A stretch of 64,000 bases of DNA from Mermis nigrescens. Taxonomy: Eukaryota > Nematoda > Enoplea > Mermithida > Mermithidae. The DNA is taken from the NCBI GenBank assembly GCA_036768485.1, contig JAVLUZ010000142.1:8867863-8931862 (forward strand), read 5' to 3'. Below are positions 35,300-45,897 of the stretch, piece after piece. The notes below the pieces were generated by a model. The model ran no database searches. It saw only the letters and a list, made by a program, of their open reading frames with translations, and was not told the origin of the DNA. Every line of letters begins with the position of its first letter. Within the stretch, counting starts at the first letter, position 1. A program made the position numbers and the translations under genes.

Positions 35300-38223
35300 C
35301 TGGTATACAATACGCATTTTCAATCTCTTATCAGCTGCATTGTTTGTCGCTTGCACAGGACGCGTTTTTAATTTTAATTAACGAAATTTAATTTAAAGTT
35401 AAAATTAATTTAAAATTTTTAAAAATTTAAAGTTTACGAAATTTCGTACAACTATATATATTTTATTTCATGGAACATTGTGCATGGATTTTTCAGCGTC
35501 CAAATGAGCAGCTACAAAAACGGTTTAAAAGCAGCCTACCTACAGTAGCACAGCTTTGAATTGTGAACCTTCATGTGCGGGTCTACGACGTTTTGGCGCC
35601 AGAAACTTATAAATTATTCTAATTGAATCAATTTTGAAGCAATTTAAAAATAAATTATATATTCAGAAAGCAGGTTTTACAAGCTACAAGATAGCATACT
35701 GTTCTTTTCGATTCGATGAGTATTCCTTTGTGTACGACTGAAAAACTGGAGACAATTATTAGTGATTTTTGCCCTCAGAAACCCAGAAATTAGCTAAAAT
35801 ACACTATCAAAGGCCGAACAACTCTGATTTTACCACACTAAAATCGCTACTGTTATATTATAGTATCTAAAAATTTGTGTGCACAAAATGTACAAAGGCT
35901 TTTAGGGATCATCTTTGTACATGTACAAACGGACCTTGTACAACAAAAACACTGCCATCACGTGGAGAATTGAATTATCTTACAGAATCTGTATTATTCT
36001 TTAATAATAAATGAAATGTAAATAATTGATAATACAACAAAGAGTGTGGCGCCAAAATGGCGGCGCCAAAACTTCCCATTCCGTTCATGTGCTTATCAAT
36101 CGCAATGTACAGTATCGCGATGTTTCAGTTTTAATCGCTTTTCTAGTCGATTTTCATTGACTCAAAAATTTTGTTCCGTGCACAAGGTTTCGTGAAAGTG
36201 ACTATAAACAAGTGCACATTGTCTTGTTTATCTTCTGATTAGAATATAACTCTTTTGTGAGAAAGTAGTTTTGATTGAGTTTATTCACTAGACCTAATTC
36301 CACCTTACGAATACGGTTAATTACATAGCAAAAACTCAAACTCCGGATTCGGATCATAAAAACGTCTGAATAATACCGGGCACAGATACCCCTTTCATCA
36401 CTAAATTCAATCTTTTGCGAAACTCAAATAAATTTACATATTTCCTTTGCATTCACAAGAAACTTAAGACGATGAACCAGCCGTCCTTCCAATGTTCACT
36501 TTCGTGTCAACATTATATTGCTTAATTTGACTTTCGGCGATTTCATTTTTTCAATATACTAATTTATCTGTTTACTTATCATGAAACACCCTATTCATCT
36601 AAACTGCAAAATAAAACCTATTATCATGGGAAATAATGAAGTGCAGAAATAGAAAATCTGGAAAAAAACAGCTAAAATATCGAACTAAGACATATTTAAA
36701 ACTTCTAACATCAAAATTAAGCCTTTCAACTGTAAGCCTTAAGAATAAATAATAAGAAGACGAACGAGAGCTAAGTATTAACATAAAAATTGCCTGCGCA
36801 TTAACATTTTGAGATCGAAATATGGAGCTTCTGAAGCTTTACTAATGATTCGATTCTGATCAAATTTCCCTTTAATGCTTTCTCTTGTCTTTAGGAACTC
36901 AATGTATAACAAGTTAAAGAAGCAGCTTAAACTAAATTTGTATTAAAATGCGACTTTTCCGATTGGAGTGTACCAAAAAATAGAGCCGTCTTTGAAGCGT
37001 TCATCCATCTTATTAACTTAATCATTACTCCTGATCAAATTTTTACTTCGAAATTTCAATTCAAATTCAATTTTTTCAAATTTTCAATCTAAGGGCCGTA
37101 TGACAGAACGCGGAATAGTGCTATTCCAGGATAAAACAGTGAAATAAGAGGGCGGAATAAAATATTTCGGTATTACAGAAAGCGGAATAAACAGTGATAT
37201 TCCAGAAATAAAGTTGAAATGACAAAACGCGGAATAGCGCCGTTCCGGGCGCTAACCTCGGGATAAAACGGCGGAATAAAAATTAGCGGTATGACAGAAG
37301 GCGGAATAAGTCATCTCGTGAATAAAAACAGCCGCTTTTATTCCGCCATTTTATACCTGGTCAGAGCAGGTATAAGTCAGCGGAATTGTAGTAAAAATCG
37401 TTTCTAACGCGGTCTTAAAGGGTGTAAATGTGTCGAAAAATTTTAATAATATAGTTAATCAATTCCTCTTTATCCAGAAATTCAATATTGTTGTTCTCGC
37501 TTGTATTTACGATCAAAAAGATGCAGAATTTTTTTCTAGTGCGTTTGCTCCACGAGTGCAGCTCATCTAGTTGAACTCTTGGTAAAGAGATTTTAAAATT
37601 TTTCGATCATGCATTACTAAACACGCCGAGTGGAGTGATTTGAAAAATCTGTCATACGGCCCTAAGTATATTTTTTAGGCTTCTTTATTTCTTAAAAATA
37701 ACGTTTTCAGATACTAGTCGGTCATACCACCCATCCGGATTTTAAGCATTTTCCTCTTCGAATATCGCGCTTTTGCCTAAATTTTTTTGAATCAGAGATT
37801 CAAACCTTAGACCCTCTGATTCTAGGTTAGATTTAAGCAAAAATGAGATATTTGAGCAGAAAAATGATGAAAATCTAAATGGGGGTATAACCGACTACTA
37901 CCCGTTCGTTTTAAACATATACCAATTTTAGCGCATTACATTCGCTATGGGGTAAGGAGGTTGTAAGATTCTTTTAACAATGGAAACTGGTCCAACTATT
38001 GAAGGACACACTTAAGTTCCAATTTATGTTTTCGGACACACTATTCTAGCATATGCTTTTGTGATGCTTTTCAAAGCCAAATACCTGTGCCAACTCGTTC
38101 AGAATAGTTTCCTCTGCGCAACATTCTATAAATGCGGCTGACAGGAAATTGCAATCCAGCTCGGCTAGACTTCGTTTTCCGTTTTCCGGTCTTAGTCTTG
38201 CCACCTTTTCCTCGTCCGCTCAT
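34989..38223 (-). CDS. H2AX: Histone H2A.X-type variant, two exons
   Basis: Core histone pairing with H2B in the nucleosome. Exon 1 is 38223-38085 and exon 2 is 35299-34989; joined they give 149 aa. The histone fold is intact: [20 protein letters not shown], then [40 protein letters not shown] and [14 protein letters not shown]. The tail ends SQDY, matching the SQ(D/E)-hydrophobic motif phosphorylated at DNA breaks in H2A.X. The GTATTT donor and CAG acceptor keep the frame (split Gly47). Replication-type histone genes lack introns; this one has a 2.8-kb intron and no histone 3' stem-loop within about 100 bp of the stop, consistent with a polyadenylated, replication-independent variant. Unusual for H2A: SRIYRM in place of the common GR(V/I)HR(L) stretch. 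Confidence 0.93.
35757..35954. mobile_element. hAT MITE fragment, CAGTG family, in the H2A.X intron
   Basis: It keeps the end CCTTGTACAACAAAAACACTG (reverse form) and a TTTGTACATGTACAAA palindrome at 35912; the other end is missing. It is collinear with the right part of 16189-16621. Confidence 0.7.
37093..37662. mobile_element. PIF/Harbinger-type MITE, 570 bp
   Basis: Perfect inverted ends GGGCCGTATGACAGA and TCTGTCATACGGCCC, with TAA on both sides (37090-37092 and 37663-37665), the TWA target duplication typical of PIF/Harbinger. The left third has repeated GCGGAATA.....TATTCC palindromic units. No open frame. Located in the H2A.X intron. Confidence 0.88.
38085..38223 (-). CDS. H2AX: H2A.X exon 1
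   Basis: Residues 1-46 plus one base: [30 protein letters not shown], then [16 protein letters not shown]. The ATG is followed directly by the canonical SGRGKGGK tail; an in-frame upstream ATG (38316) would add unrelated residues and is taken as 5' UTR. Confidence 0.93.
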
Positions 38224-38498
38224 CTTTATATGTAGAAAAAAGCTGACTGAATTCTCAGTAACTATGAATAATATCCGAGCTGAAACATTGAGTTCTTTTA
38301 GACAAGAAAACAGCAAGCGGGGTCAAAATGTGTGGCTACGCCTAACGGCTGGAGTCTGCTGGACTGTTGCGTATGGCAATTTTTTGTACAAAGTTCCATT
38401 TTGACCATTTTCAAAACAAAATTCCACAGCGTTTTTAGGCGAAAAGAAATTTATTCACTTTTCAAGCAATGTAAAACGCATAAAACTTCAACTCAGAA

Positions 38499-39137
38499 CA
38501 GTGGCGGATCTAGGATTTTCCTAGGGGGGCAGTATCCTAACTTTTCCAAAAACAGTCAAAAATAGGTCCAAAAATTTGCGCTTAACGCGCGAATTGGCGT
38601 TTTTTCGGTGTTTTACATTGTATACTTATATGCGCTTAATGCGCGAATTGGCGTTTTTTCGGTGTTTAACATTGTATACTTTTGCAAATTTTAAAATGTT
38701 CGACAGTTTTGTGCGAAAAAAACATTAAATTGCTTTGATTTAACAAAAAGCTGGCGCGAAGCGCCGGAAAATTTGTGAAATTAAGGCGGATAGACGTCTA
38801 TAAGCATGATTTACTACTTGATTTCCTGTATTTATAGCATTTGATGCGAAACATCGAAATTCTTAATTGAAAATAAAAGAAAACTATGCAAAAATAACTG
38901 TTTCTGCTGTTAAAATTGTTTTGAAACCTACATGGACAGAAAACGGCTTCCAGGTCGCCAAGAAAGTAGATAAATGTTATTAAAATGTATCATCCGGCGC
39001 GTGGCGCCGGAAAAATTCGAGAAATAATGGTCACTGACGGCCAAAAATCATTGCAAATTGCATATCCATTCTTTATCTCGCCAAATATTTTTGGCCAATG
39101 GAGGGGGGTGCGGCCGCCCCCATTGAACCCGCCCCTG
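38499..39137. mobile_element. hAT MITE upstream of H2A.X, 639 bp
   Basis: Ends CAGTGGCGGATCTAGGATTT and, inverted, CAGGGGCGGGTTCAATGGGG. Flanks ACTCAGAA (38491-38498) and ACTCGGAA (39138-39145) match 7 of 8. Inside is a direct duplication of about 55 bp (GCGCTTAA.GCGCGAATTGGC, at 38579 and 38632) and two GC palindromes (38754 and 38996). It starts 276 bp upstream of the H2A.X ATG, so it may overlap that promoter. Confidence 0.87.
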
Positions 39138-40348
39138 ACTCGGAATATCCTAGCAAATTTTAACTCTTTATAGGTAAACTATACAGAACATAATTGAATC
39201 AGTGCACAATATAAGGCAATTCATAGTGTTCATGTCAATTAAAAAGCCGTTATCTATTTATAAAGAAAAAGTTACGCTTTCCATTATCGAAAAAATATAA
39301 CATCGACAAGCCACGAAATAGGGTGCCTGCCTACCTGGGTATACTTGAAACAATGCAAAAAGAATACGAAAAATAGCATAAAGGGAGATTGTGTTTTCGC
39401 AACAGTGTTTGCTGCAATAGTCAGAAAAATAGCGATTTTCATCTCCACTTGCTAGTAATCAAACAGGACATTTCGGGCCAGCGCCGAGGAGAAGAAAATC
39501 CCCCGCCGCCCCCACCAATGGACGAGATAGTCGGGGTCCCGATCGATCACTCATTCCAACGCAGTAAATTGCCTGCAGTTTCCGTGCAATTATCAATAAA
39601 ACTTTACTGAACTGATAAAAGGAATCAATGACGCAAAGAGCCAAAAAAATTTGATATCAATTATAAATAACCTAGGTACTGTGTTGTCTTATGTTTTCCT
39701 TCTTTAAGCTCTGGTCCCTATTATCGAACCTAGCATCATTCGTGTGTAATATAGCACACAAGAGCATGGGCGGTGGGGGCGGGGGTGTTATACTCCGCCC
39801 TAAGCTCTGAAAAATTGATAGCTACACAGCAATTTTGGACGAAAAGCATTATTCTATAGCCTTTTTTGAGCTAAGAAATGAGCTAAATAGCTTTTCTGGT
39901 CTCAGTAAACTAGCTATATAGCCTTTTTGGACATAGAAACATACCATGTGAGCTCAGAAATGCTATACCTAGTTGTTTTTTCGGGTTTCAAAAGAATATA
40001 TTCGACTTCAAATAGGGCTAAATAGCTACTTTTAGTCGAAAAAGGCTTCAAGAAAGCTATGGCTAGTTTTCAGAGCCCGATACATGACAATAAGCGTTTA
40101 CTGTCGGTCATGTTTAGTGTACGTGTACAAAAGGTAAGTGTCCAACTAAACGTAGGAATACCGGATTTTCTGCTTTGACACACTGATTTTTAAGACAGGC
40201 GCTCTATTTTTAACGTTTTTACACCTCCCAAAAAACGTGGAAAAAAGGGTGGAAAAAGTGGAAAAAAATTTTTGGGTCTAGTCTATAATGTCAACCAAAT
40301 CGCTGGGGAAAAAACGGTGTTCGAGCACATAATACCAATGCACTTTTT
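39138..40348. other. Intergenic region with old repeats
   Basis: No gene seen. Contains GC-rich fragments of repeat ends near 39490-39530 and 39770-39800, and a block 39800-40080 with recurring AGCTA.ATAGCTTTTT-like pieces, probably a decayed tandem repeat. Confidence 0.4.
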
Positions 40349-41866
40349 GGCTAAAGTTAAGAATATGGTACTTTTAGAAAAGGAGCAAAACGAATACGGA
40401 ATGCCAAAATTTTTGTGCCAAACTGGGAGAACATAATAAATTGAAGCGCGGAAAAAAATTTGGTGAAAATCTGAGCCATACTTGCAAAGTTGCAGGCAAC
40501 TGTCGATTTGAGTGTTGGGTGGGACGATTAAACGGCTCGATCCAAGGACTTACACATTTGTCGGAAATAAATAATATGGGCTGAAATTATGGAAGGAAGC
40601 ATAGCAATGAAAGAGAAAAAAGAAAAAAGGCGCGGAAAGCTGTTTGAAATATTAAAGAAACTTTGAAAAAAATTTCATTTTTTGCATTTTTTTCGGTTTT
40701 ACTTGATAAGATAAAGGAAAATTCAAGTTTTTGCTTCTAATATACTTAGACTTAAGCTTAGTGTATCTGAAAAGGTGTTTTAAGCTGCTTAGGTCGAGGT
40801 CGCTCCCGCTCAGGTCAATGTATGGATGCTTAGGTCGATGTATAGATGCTTAGGTCGATGTATAGATGCTGGCACTTATGGAGTTTAGGGGTACAGAAAA
40901 AAGTTTTCAAAAGATTTTCAAAATTAGTCAATTATGGGTAAATCGAGGGTGCTGATCACGAATATGCTAGTGGCTTATTATGACAACGACTATTTGGGAT
41001 GGAAACACGACTCAGGCAGGTTATGCGTTCATAAAATTTTTGTCAAATATTTTTTCAAAATTCATCATTTATGGGTAAATCGAGGGTGCTGATCACGAAT
41101 ATCCTAATGGTTTGTCATGAAGACGACTATTTTTGATGAAACCACGACTTAGGCAGGTTCAAGTCGACACGGCTTTCTCGAACAAACGCATTTCCTGCCG
41201 AAGTCGTGTTTCCATTCGAAATAGTCGATATTTTGAAAACGCATAACCTGCCTAAGTCGTGTTTTCTTCAAAAATAGTCGTCATCATGATAAGTCATTAG
41301 CATATTCGTCATCAGCACCCTCGATTTACCCATAATTAATAAATTTTGAAAAAATGTTCAACAAAAATTTCAAAAATGCATAACCTACCTGAGTCGTGTT
41401 TCCAACCCATATAGTCGTTGTCATGATAAACCACTCGCATATTCGTGATCAGCACCCTCGATTTACCCATAATTGACTAATTGTGAAAAAATTTTGAAAA
41501 AATTTTCCTGTACCCCTAAACTCCATAAATGCCTAGATGCTTAGGTAGAGTTATAGATGCTTAGGTAGAGGTATAGATGCCTAGGTCGATGTATAGATGC
41601 TTATATCAACGTAAATTGGGTATCTACGTGTGATTCTGCATTCGGCTGTTTGAATCTTCAAATACTTAGGTCGAGTAGATGCTTGCGTAGGTCGAGAAGA
41701 GGCTAATTAACGAAACCCATAGCTTTTGTAATATTGATCATAGACGGATGAATATTTTTTCCGCGCTTTCTTTTAACGTGTTCTAAGTAGGTACTGAGCA
41801 AAAAAATCCGCTCTTCTGAAGTTTATTTCATAGTATCCTGAAAGTACCATATTCTTAACTTACTCC
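40349..41866. mobile_element. MULE-like element B, 1.5 kb
   Basis: Same 29-bp inverted ends as copy A, with a perfect 9-bp target duplication GCACTTTTT (40340-40348 and 41867-41875). It has the same interior order: left unique part, A-rich stretch, TTAGGC-like stretch, 20-bp minisatellite, right unique part. No transposase. A foldback element is inserted in the minisatellite (40871-41533). This is the copy that best defines the family. Confidence 0.85.
40871..41533. mobile_element. Foldback (hairpin) MITE, 663 bp
   Basis: Almost the whole element is one imperfect inverted repeat with arms of about 300 bp. Ends are GGCACTTATGGAGTTTAGGG and its near-perfect inverse. Paired blocks include ATCGAGGGTGCTGATCACGA and AACACGACT.AGGCAGGTT, each present twice per arm. 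TAGATGCT flanks both sides (40863-40870 and 41534-41541), an 8-bp duplication, although TAGATGCT also recurs in the host minisatellite. A transcript would form a long double-stranded hairpin. Confidence 0.85.
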
Positions 41867-42719
41867 GCACTTTTTCGTCAAAAACGTAGAAAAATTTCAA
41901 TACAAAAATAAGTTTTCCTATTGCTTTAATAGTGCAGGACGATGTAAAAAACTAAAAAACACGTTATTTAAAGGCCCCGCCCCTTTTTATGGGTTTTTAG
42001 ACGAACAAAAATTTTTGGATCCCCCATAGCGAAAATATCGGCTACGCCTATGTGGATGTCCTCTTGCCAACCCCCAATTTTAGCCTCGAAAGGCTAGAAA
42101 AAGCCCCAACCAATGGTCAAGCATAGGCGCAGAAAATAGCTCAATCGCTAAAAAATGCCTCTAACGACACCAAAAAAACCCGCAAAACAGGGGAAAACCT
42201 CAACTCGACAACTCTGATGAAGGTATTATTGGGAGTTGGGACTCATAACTACAGTAATCTGTGAGTTTCAAAATTATTGAAAATATAAAACTTCATTTTC
42301 ACAAGATAATGTGGCGTTTTGGAAAGAAAGCTCTTAGCAAAATCTAGCGAAAAATTACCACCAAAGGTTCACAAAACTGAAGTTTACCAATCAAATTACT
42401 ATGATTGTAATAAATTATCACATATTTGCCGCACACTCTTTTGCATTGTCAAAGAATCTGGAAAGCAACCCGCAAGTTTATGCGAAAAGGACAATGGATA
42501 CTATTCAGAATTGTGAATGCAGGCTAGATGTTACTACTATCGAAATGTCGCTGCATCTTTACTGTTATTAATTAACGGACTTTTCACTAAATTCATCCAT
42601 GACCATCCAAATCACGTGGCTTCTTGCTTTTTTTACTCGGTCAGCTTGGTACGATGTGTAACGCATAGGCATCAGGCCTGTATCTAGGCAGGATAGGAGT
42701 GCAGGTGCTCCCCGAAATG

Positions 42720-42850
42720 GAATATGAATGAATGAATGAAATAATTTATTACTGAAACGCGACAATTACGAAAGATGTAAAAGAGTGATAAAACGTGCGG
42801 TCAAAAGAATAAAAGCGTACAGCAAAAGGCGACGAGCGAGTCATGAAAAT
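42720..42850 (-). repeat. CR1-like LINE 3' tail
   Basis: On the minus strand it ends with ...AATAAATTATTTCATTCATTCATT, the AATAAA plus (CATT)n pattern of the LINE ends at 31125. Only the 3' UTR remains, and its left limit is uncertain. Before it, 41876-42719 shows no gene. Confidence 0.5.
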
Positions 42851-42901
42851 GACGATTTGGGCGAATTCTAGAATAGCTCCATGTCCCAGATTTCAAAAAA
42901 C

Positions 42902-43073
42902 AGCGTTTTTATGCGATTTCAAGCAGGTATCTTTAACATAAAAGTTGAAAAAACAGACGGAAAAGCTTTTGATTGAAAAAAAAATTAAAATAAAATTTTT
43001 TCAATTTATAATTTCCGTCTGTTTTTTCAACTTTTATATTAAAGAATCCTACTTGAATTCGCATAAAAACGCT
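42902..43073. mobile_element. Short palindromic MITE, 172 bp
   Basis: Arms of about 70 bp: AGCGTTTTTATGCGATTTCA, AGCAGG, then TAAAAGTTGAAAAAACAGAC, matched inverted on the right with few mismatches. A short A/T loop lies between. It abuts the stop codon side of the ISXO2 transposase (10 bp away), so it may lie in its 3' UTR. Confidence 0.75.
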
Positions 43074-43082
43074 ATTCTCACC

Positions 43083-43367
43083 TTAATCAACGTCTTCACT
43101 ATCACTTGAATCGTATTCGGGTAATTGAACTTCTCGTTTCTTCAAGGGGTCGTACAATCGGGCTGCCAACTTCAAAAATTCCACCGTACGGTCGAGTTTA
43201 CACTCTTGACACTTTTTCAAGAACATGTATTTAGCCAGGTTGCCGGGAATATGCGACTTTTTGCGGTTCGAGGATGTGCACACTGCCTTTGCCGCTCTCC
43301 AGGTTGACTCTATCGCATTCGTATGGGCGCCCGTCTCTTTATCTTTGAACGTTATGCTGTGGTTTAC
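43083..43367 (-). CDS. ISXO2-like transposase exon 2 (catalytic Glu, acidic tail)
   Basis: Residues 301-394: VNHSITFKDKETGAHTN, AIESTW with the third catalytic residue, then FLKKCQECKLDRTVEFLK and an acidic tail ending SSDSEDVD. Confidence 0.88.
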   Translation of the reverse strand, partial: VNHSITFKDKETGAHTNAIESTWRAAKAVCTSSNRKKSHIPGNLAKYMFLKKCQECKLDRTVEFLKLAARLYDPLKKREVQLPEYDSSDSEDVD

Positions 43368-44903
43368 CTGCATGAAAGGACTAATTAGGTATTTTAGGGC
43401 TCTGTGCATCGTGCGTCTTCAGATTGGTGCCAGGGGATGATCTAAGCCTAAGAAAAAGATGGGGCAAAAATTGCTTCGCTCGCTTCGCTCGCTCCGCAAT
43501 TTTCGCCCCATTTGTCTCAGGCTTACATCATCCCCTGGCACCAATGTGAAGGCACATACTAAGCCTAAGCCTAAAAAATAAATATTAGAAGAGACATAGG
43601 AAGAATATGACGTTAGCACCCTTATTTGTCGCATTATATGTAATTATAAAAAAACAATATAAAAAAACTTGCTAGAAATATGAAATTTTTTAAAGTTTTT
43701 TTCGTAATTTCAAACAGCTTTCCGCGTCTTTTTTCTTTTTTCTCCTTCATTATATGTAATCAAAAAAATGATAACCGGATGGTTTGCATGACTTAATAAT
43801 TATATTTACTGAAGTATAATTTCTTAATTATATGGAATCCTTCTCTTTCTAACTAACCCTCACTAAATAAGTATAAAAATAGTATAATTTCTTAATTATA
43901 TGGAATCCTTCCCTTTGTAACTAACCCTAACAATAAAATATGATAACCGGATGGTTTGCCTGACTTAATTATTATAATTACTGAAGTATAATTTCATACT
44001 CACTTTTAAATGTTGATATCCGTGCTGATCCAGGCAGTCGTATGCCTTCCAGCAGTCGCTTATTATCGTCGTTCCGGGCAACACCCACTCCTTTATAATA
44101 GGAATCAGCTCTGACGAACTTCGCTGATTTACTGCAACGAGAAACACTCGCCCAGTACCTCGCTCGTAACCTCCGAATACCCACTGCCCATCAACGGAAC
44201 GCCCCTTATTGTACTTGCGTTTACCAAACTTGGATTCATCGATTTCGACGATCTGACCTGGGCCTCCAATCTTTTCCGGATTCTCGAGCAAAGTTTGTAG
44301 TAACACTTCTCGACAAAACGACGCCCAATCCACTAGAGTCGTAGCCGCTAGTCTAAGCTGAACCGCGATTAGGTCTAATCCCGCACCATATACCCACAAA
44401 TTAACAAATGCTACAATTTCGTGTATCGATAGTTTCGAGCGTTCAAAAAATGTGCCACGTCGAAACGAAATCTGATTTCCGCATAATCGTCTTTTCTGCT
44501 TATTTTTTGAAACCGTATTTGGACATCGCCATACCCGTCCATCAATAGCCGCTTTCAATTCGGACAATTTCAATGTTCCGCCACACCTATCACATTTATA
44601 ATCCGGCTCCTTCGGTACTAATTGTAAATCTTGTAGCCACTGTAACAGTTTCACCGAATCTTCGGTTAGTTCATTAATTTCTCTAAGATTAAGAAACATG
44701 GTTATTACGCAGTAACAGCGCAAAGCATCAACAATTTTGATAAACAATCTAATATACGTAATGCTTTTCACACAGCAGCACGGTACAGCGTAAATAACCG
44801 GAATGCGCAATTCTACCGTCCGAAACAAACATCTATTACGTAAATCACTCATGATTGAAAACAAATTTGCATAGAAATGCAACGTCGACTCACACGTGAG
44901 CAT
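43083..44903 (-). CDS. ISXO2/Merlin-type DDE transposase, two exons
   Basis: Exon 1 is 44903-44004 and exon 2 is 43367-43083; the intron has a GTGAGT donor and CAG acceptor and keeps the frame. 394 aa if the first ATG is used; homology-like sequence starts only at MFLNLREINELTEDSV (residue 69), so a later start is possible. Features: zinc-ribbon cysteines C104, C107, C127 and C141; the ISXO2-like catalytic domain with Asp222 (VEIDESKFGKRK), Asp283 (ISDCWKAYD) and Glu320 (NAIESTW), preceded by NHSITFKDKETGAHTN. It would cut and paste a Merlin-type element. No stop or frameshift. I could not find flanking terminal repeats, so it may be an old active element or a host gene derived from one. Confidence 0.88.
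43415..43577. mobile_element. Palindromic MITE in the transposase intron
   Basis: An imperfect palindrome: ATTGGTGCCAGGGGATGAT at both ends in inverted orientation, with TAAGCCT.AG and ATGGGGC.AAAATTGC inside. The centre is GCTTCGCTCGCTTCGCTCGC. One side is followed by TAAGCCTAAGCCTAA (TTAGGC units on the other strand). A second member is at 53973-54135. Confidence 0.75.
44004..44903 (-). CDS. ISXO2-like transposase exon 1 (zinc ribbon, D-D)
   Basis: Residues 1-300, ending GYQHLK. Carries the zinc ribbon and the first two catalytic Asp residues. The first 68 residues (rich in Cys, Tyr and Leu) have no family resemblance and overlap a region that is duplicated upstream at 44970-45050, so the true start may be Met69. 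Confidence 0.85.
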
Positions 44904-45050
44904 TAGGTTACTATTATAAAACTATCCGTAATAAATAATTCTCGCAACCGAACAAGCGCCTATTCCCTAAATCACTCATGATATTAAAAAATTTGCATAG
45001 AGAACCTACGTCGACTTCCACGCGAGCAATAGATTACTAATCTACCACCC
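44840..45050. repeat. Imperfect direct duplication 5' of the transposase
   Basis: 44840-44925 and 44968-45050 share AAATCACTCATGATT, AAATTTGCATAGA, ACGTCGACT and CGTGAGCAATAG-like blocks. The first copy overlaps the N-terminal codons of the transposase frame, so this is part of its 5' region. Confidence 0.7.
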
Positions 45051-45334
45051 TACAGTACATGAAGAATTGTCACTCAGATGTGTTCCACAGATCACCTGCC
45101 TGTAATGTATGCACAACTTTTATCCAATGCACTATGGACGGATTGTTCTATCAAGGCAACAGTAAATGCGCCTAACTTACATTCTCCTATAATAGTCATG
45201 TAAACTTACATCGACCGATCGCAGTGTATTCATTTAAGTATATCAAGTTCGTTCAAGCTATACATAGAAACCAATAAATGCATTGTGGATAGTTCTGTAC
45301 CTACGTCCTTTATAAACGTTCATCGTGTGCACGT

Positions 45335-45735
45335 ATGTTCGAATTAACCTGTTCTTCTTTAATTCATAATAGATTCATCAATTGTCAGCATTATCCCCGT
45401 TGCCTTCGCTAATGAATGTACATACATATTACCTATGTCCCTACTTCCATACCTATGTACACAAGACTATTCGATCAATCCTGTTCTTCTTTAATTCATC
45501 ATAGATTCATCAATCGTCAGCATTATCGCCGTCGCCTTCGCTAATGAAGGTACATATTACCTCTGTACCTAGTTACATACCTATGTACACAAGACAATTC
45601 GATCAATCATTCCGACGATTTCCCAGTCGCCTTCCCTAATCATTGCGTGCCTATGTACATACAAACAAACGTATGCATCAGTATACATTAGATCAATCAA
45701 TGCGCCGTTTACGGCAGTCGCCTTCCCATGCTTTG
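45335..45735. repeat. Tandem repeat, about 125-bp unit, three copies
   Basis: Three units, the last degenerate: TTCTTCTTTAATTCATMATA, GATTCATCAAT.GTCAGCATT, GTYGCCTTCGCTAATGAA, then CCTATGTACACAAGAC.ATTCG. Start points near 45348, 45478 and 45598. Nothing else is recognised between 44904 and 45897. Confidence 0.75.
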
Positions 45736-45897
45736 TGCATCTATCACTTTACAACTTCATTCCTCAATTTCTCCCCTTCTAAATGCTTTCCGCCGATAAT
45801 TTCTTTTGAATATCTTCCTTACATCAGCTGATCTTTCGATAAATCCCCATTAATTTAAATTCTGTGACTTCTATCTATTCTAGAATTAAGCCTGACG

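Noticed and set aside
37093..37662. Reading the repeated GCGGAATA units as a CRISPR-like or regulatory array
   Set aside because: They lie inside a clear Harbinger MITE with TAA duplications in an animal intron; the repetition is part of the element.
42902..43073. Transcription terminator hairpin for the transposase
   Set aside because: Eukaryotic polymerase II genes do not use such hairpins; its arms and size fit a small palindromic MITE.
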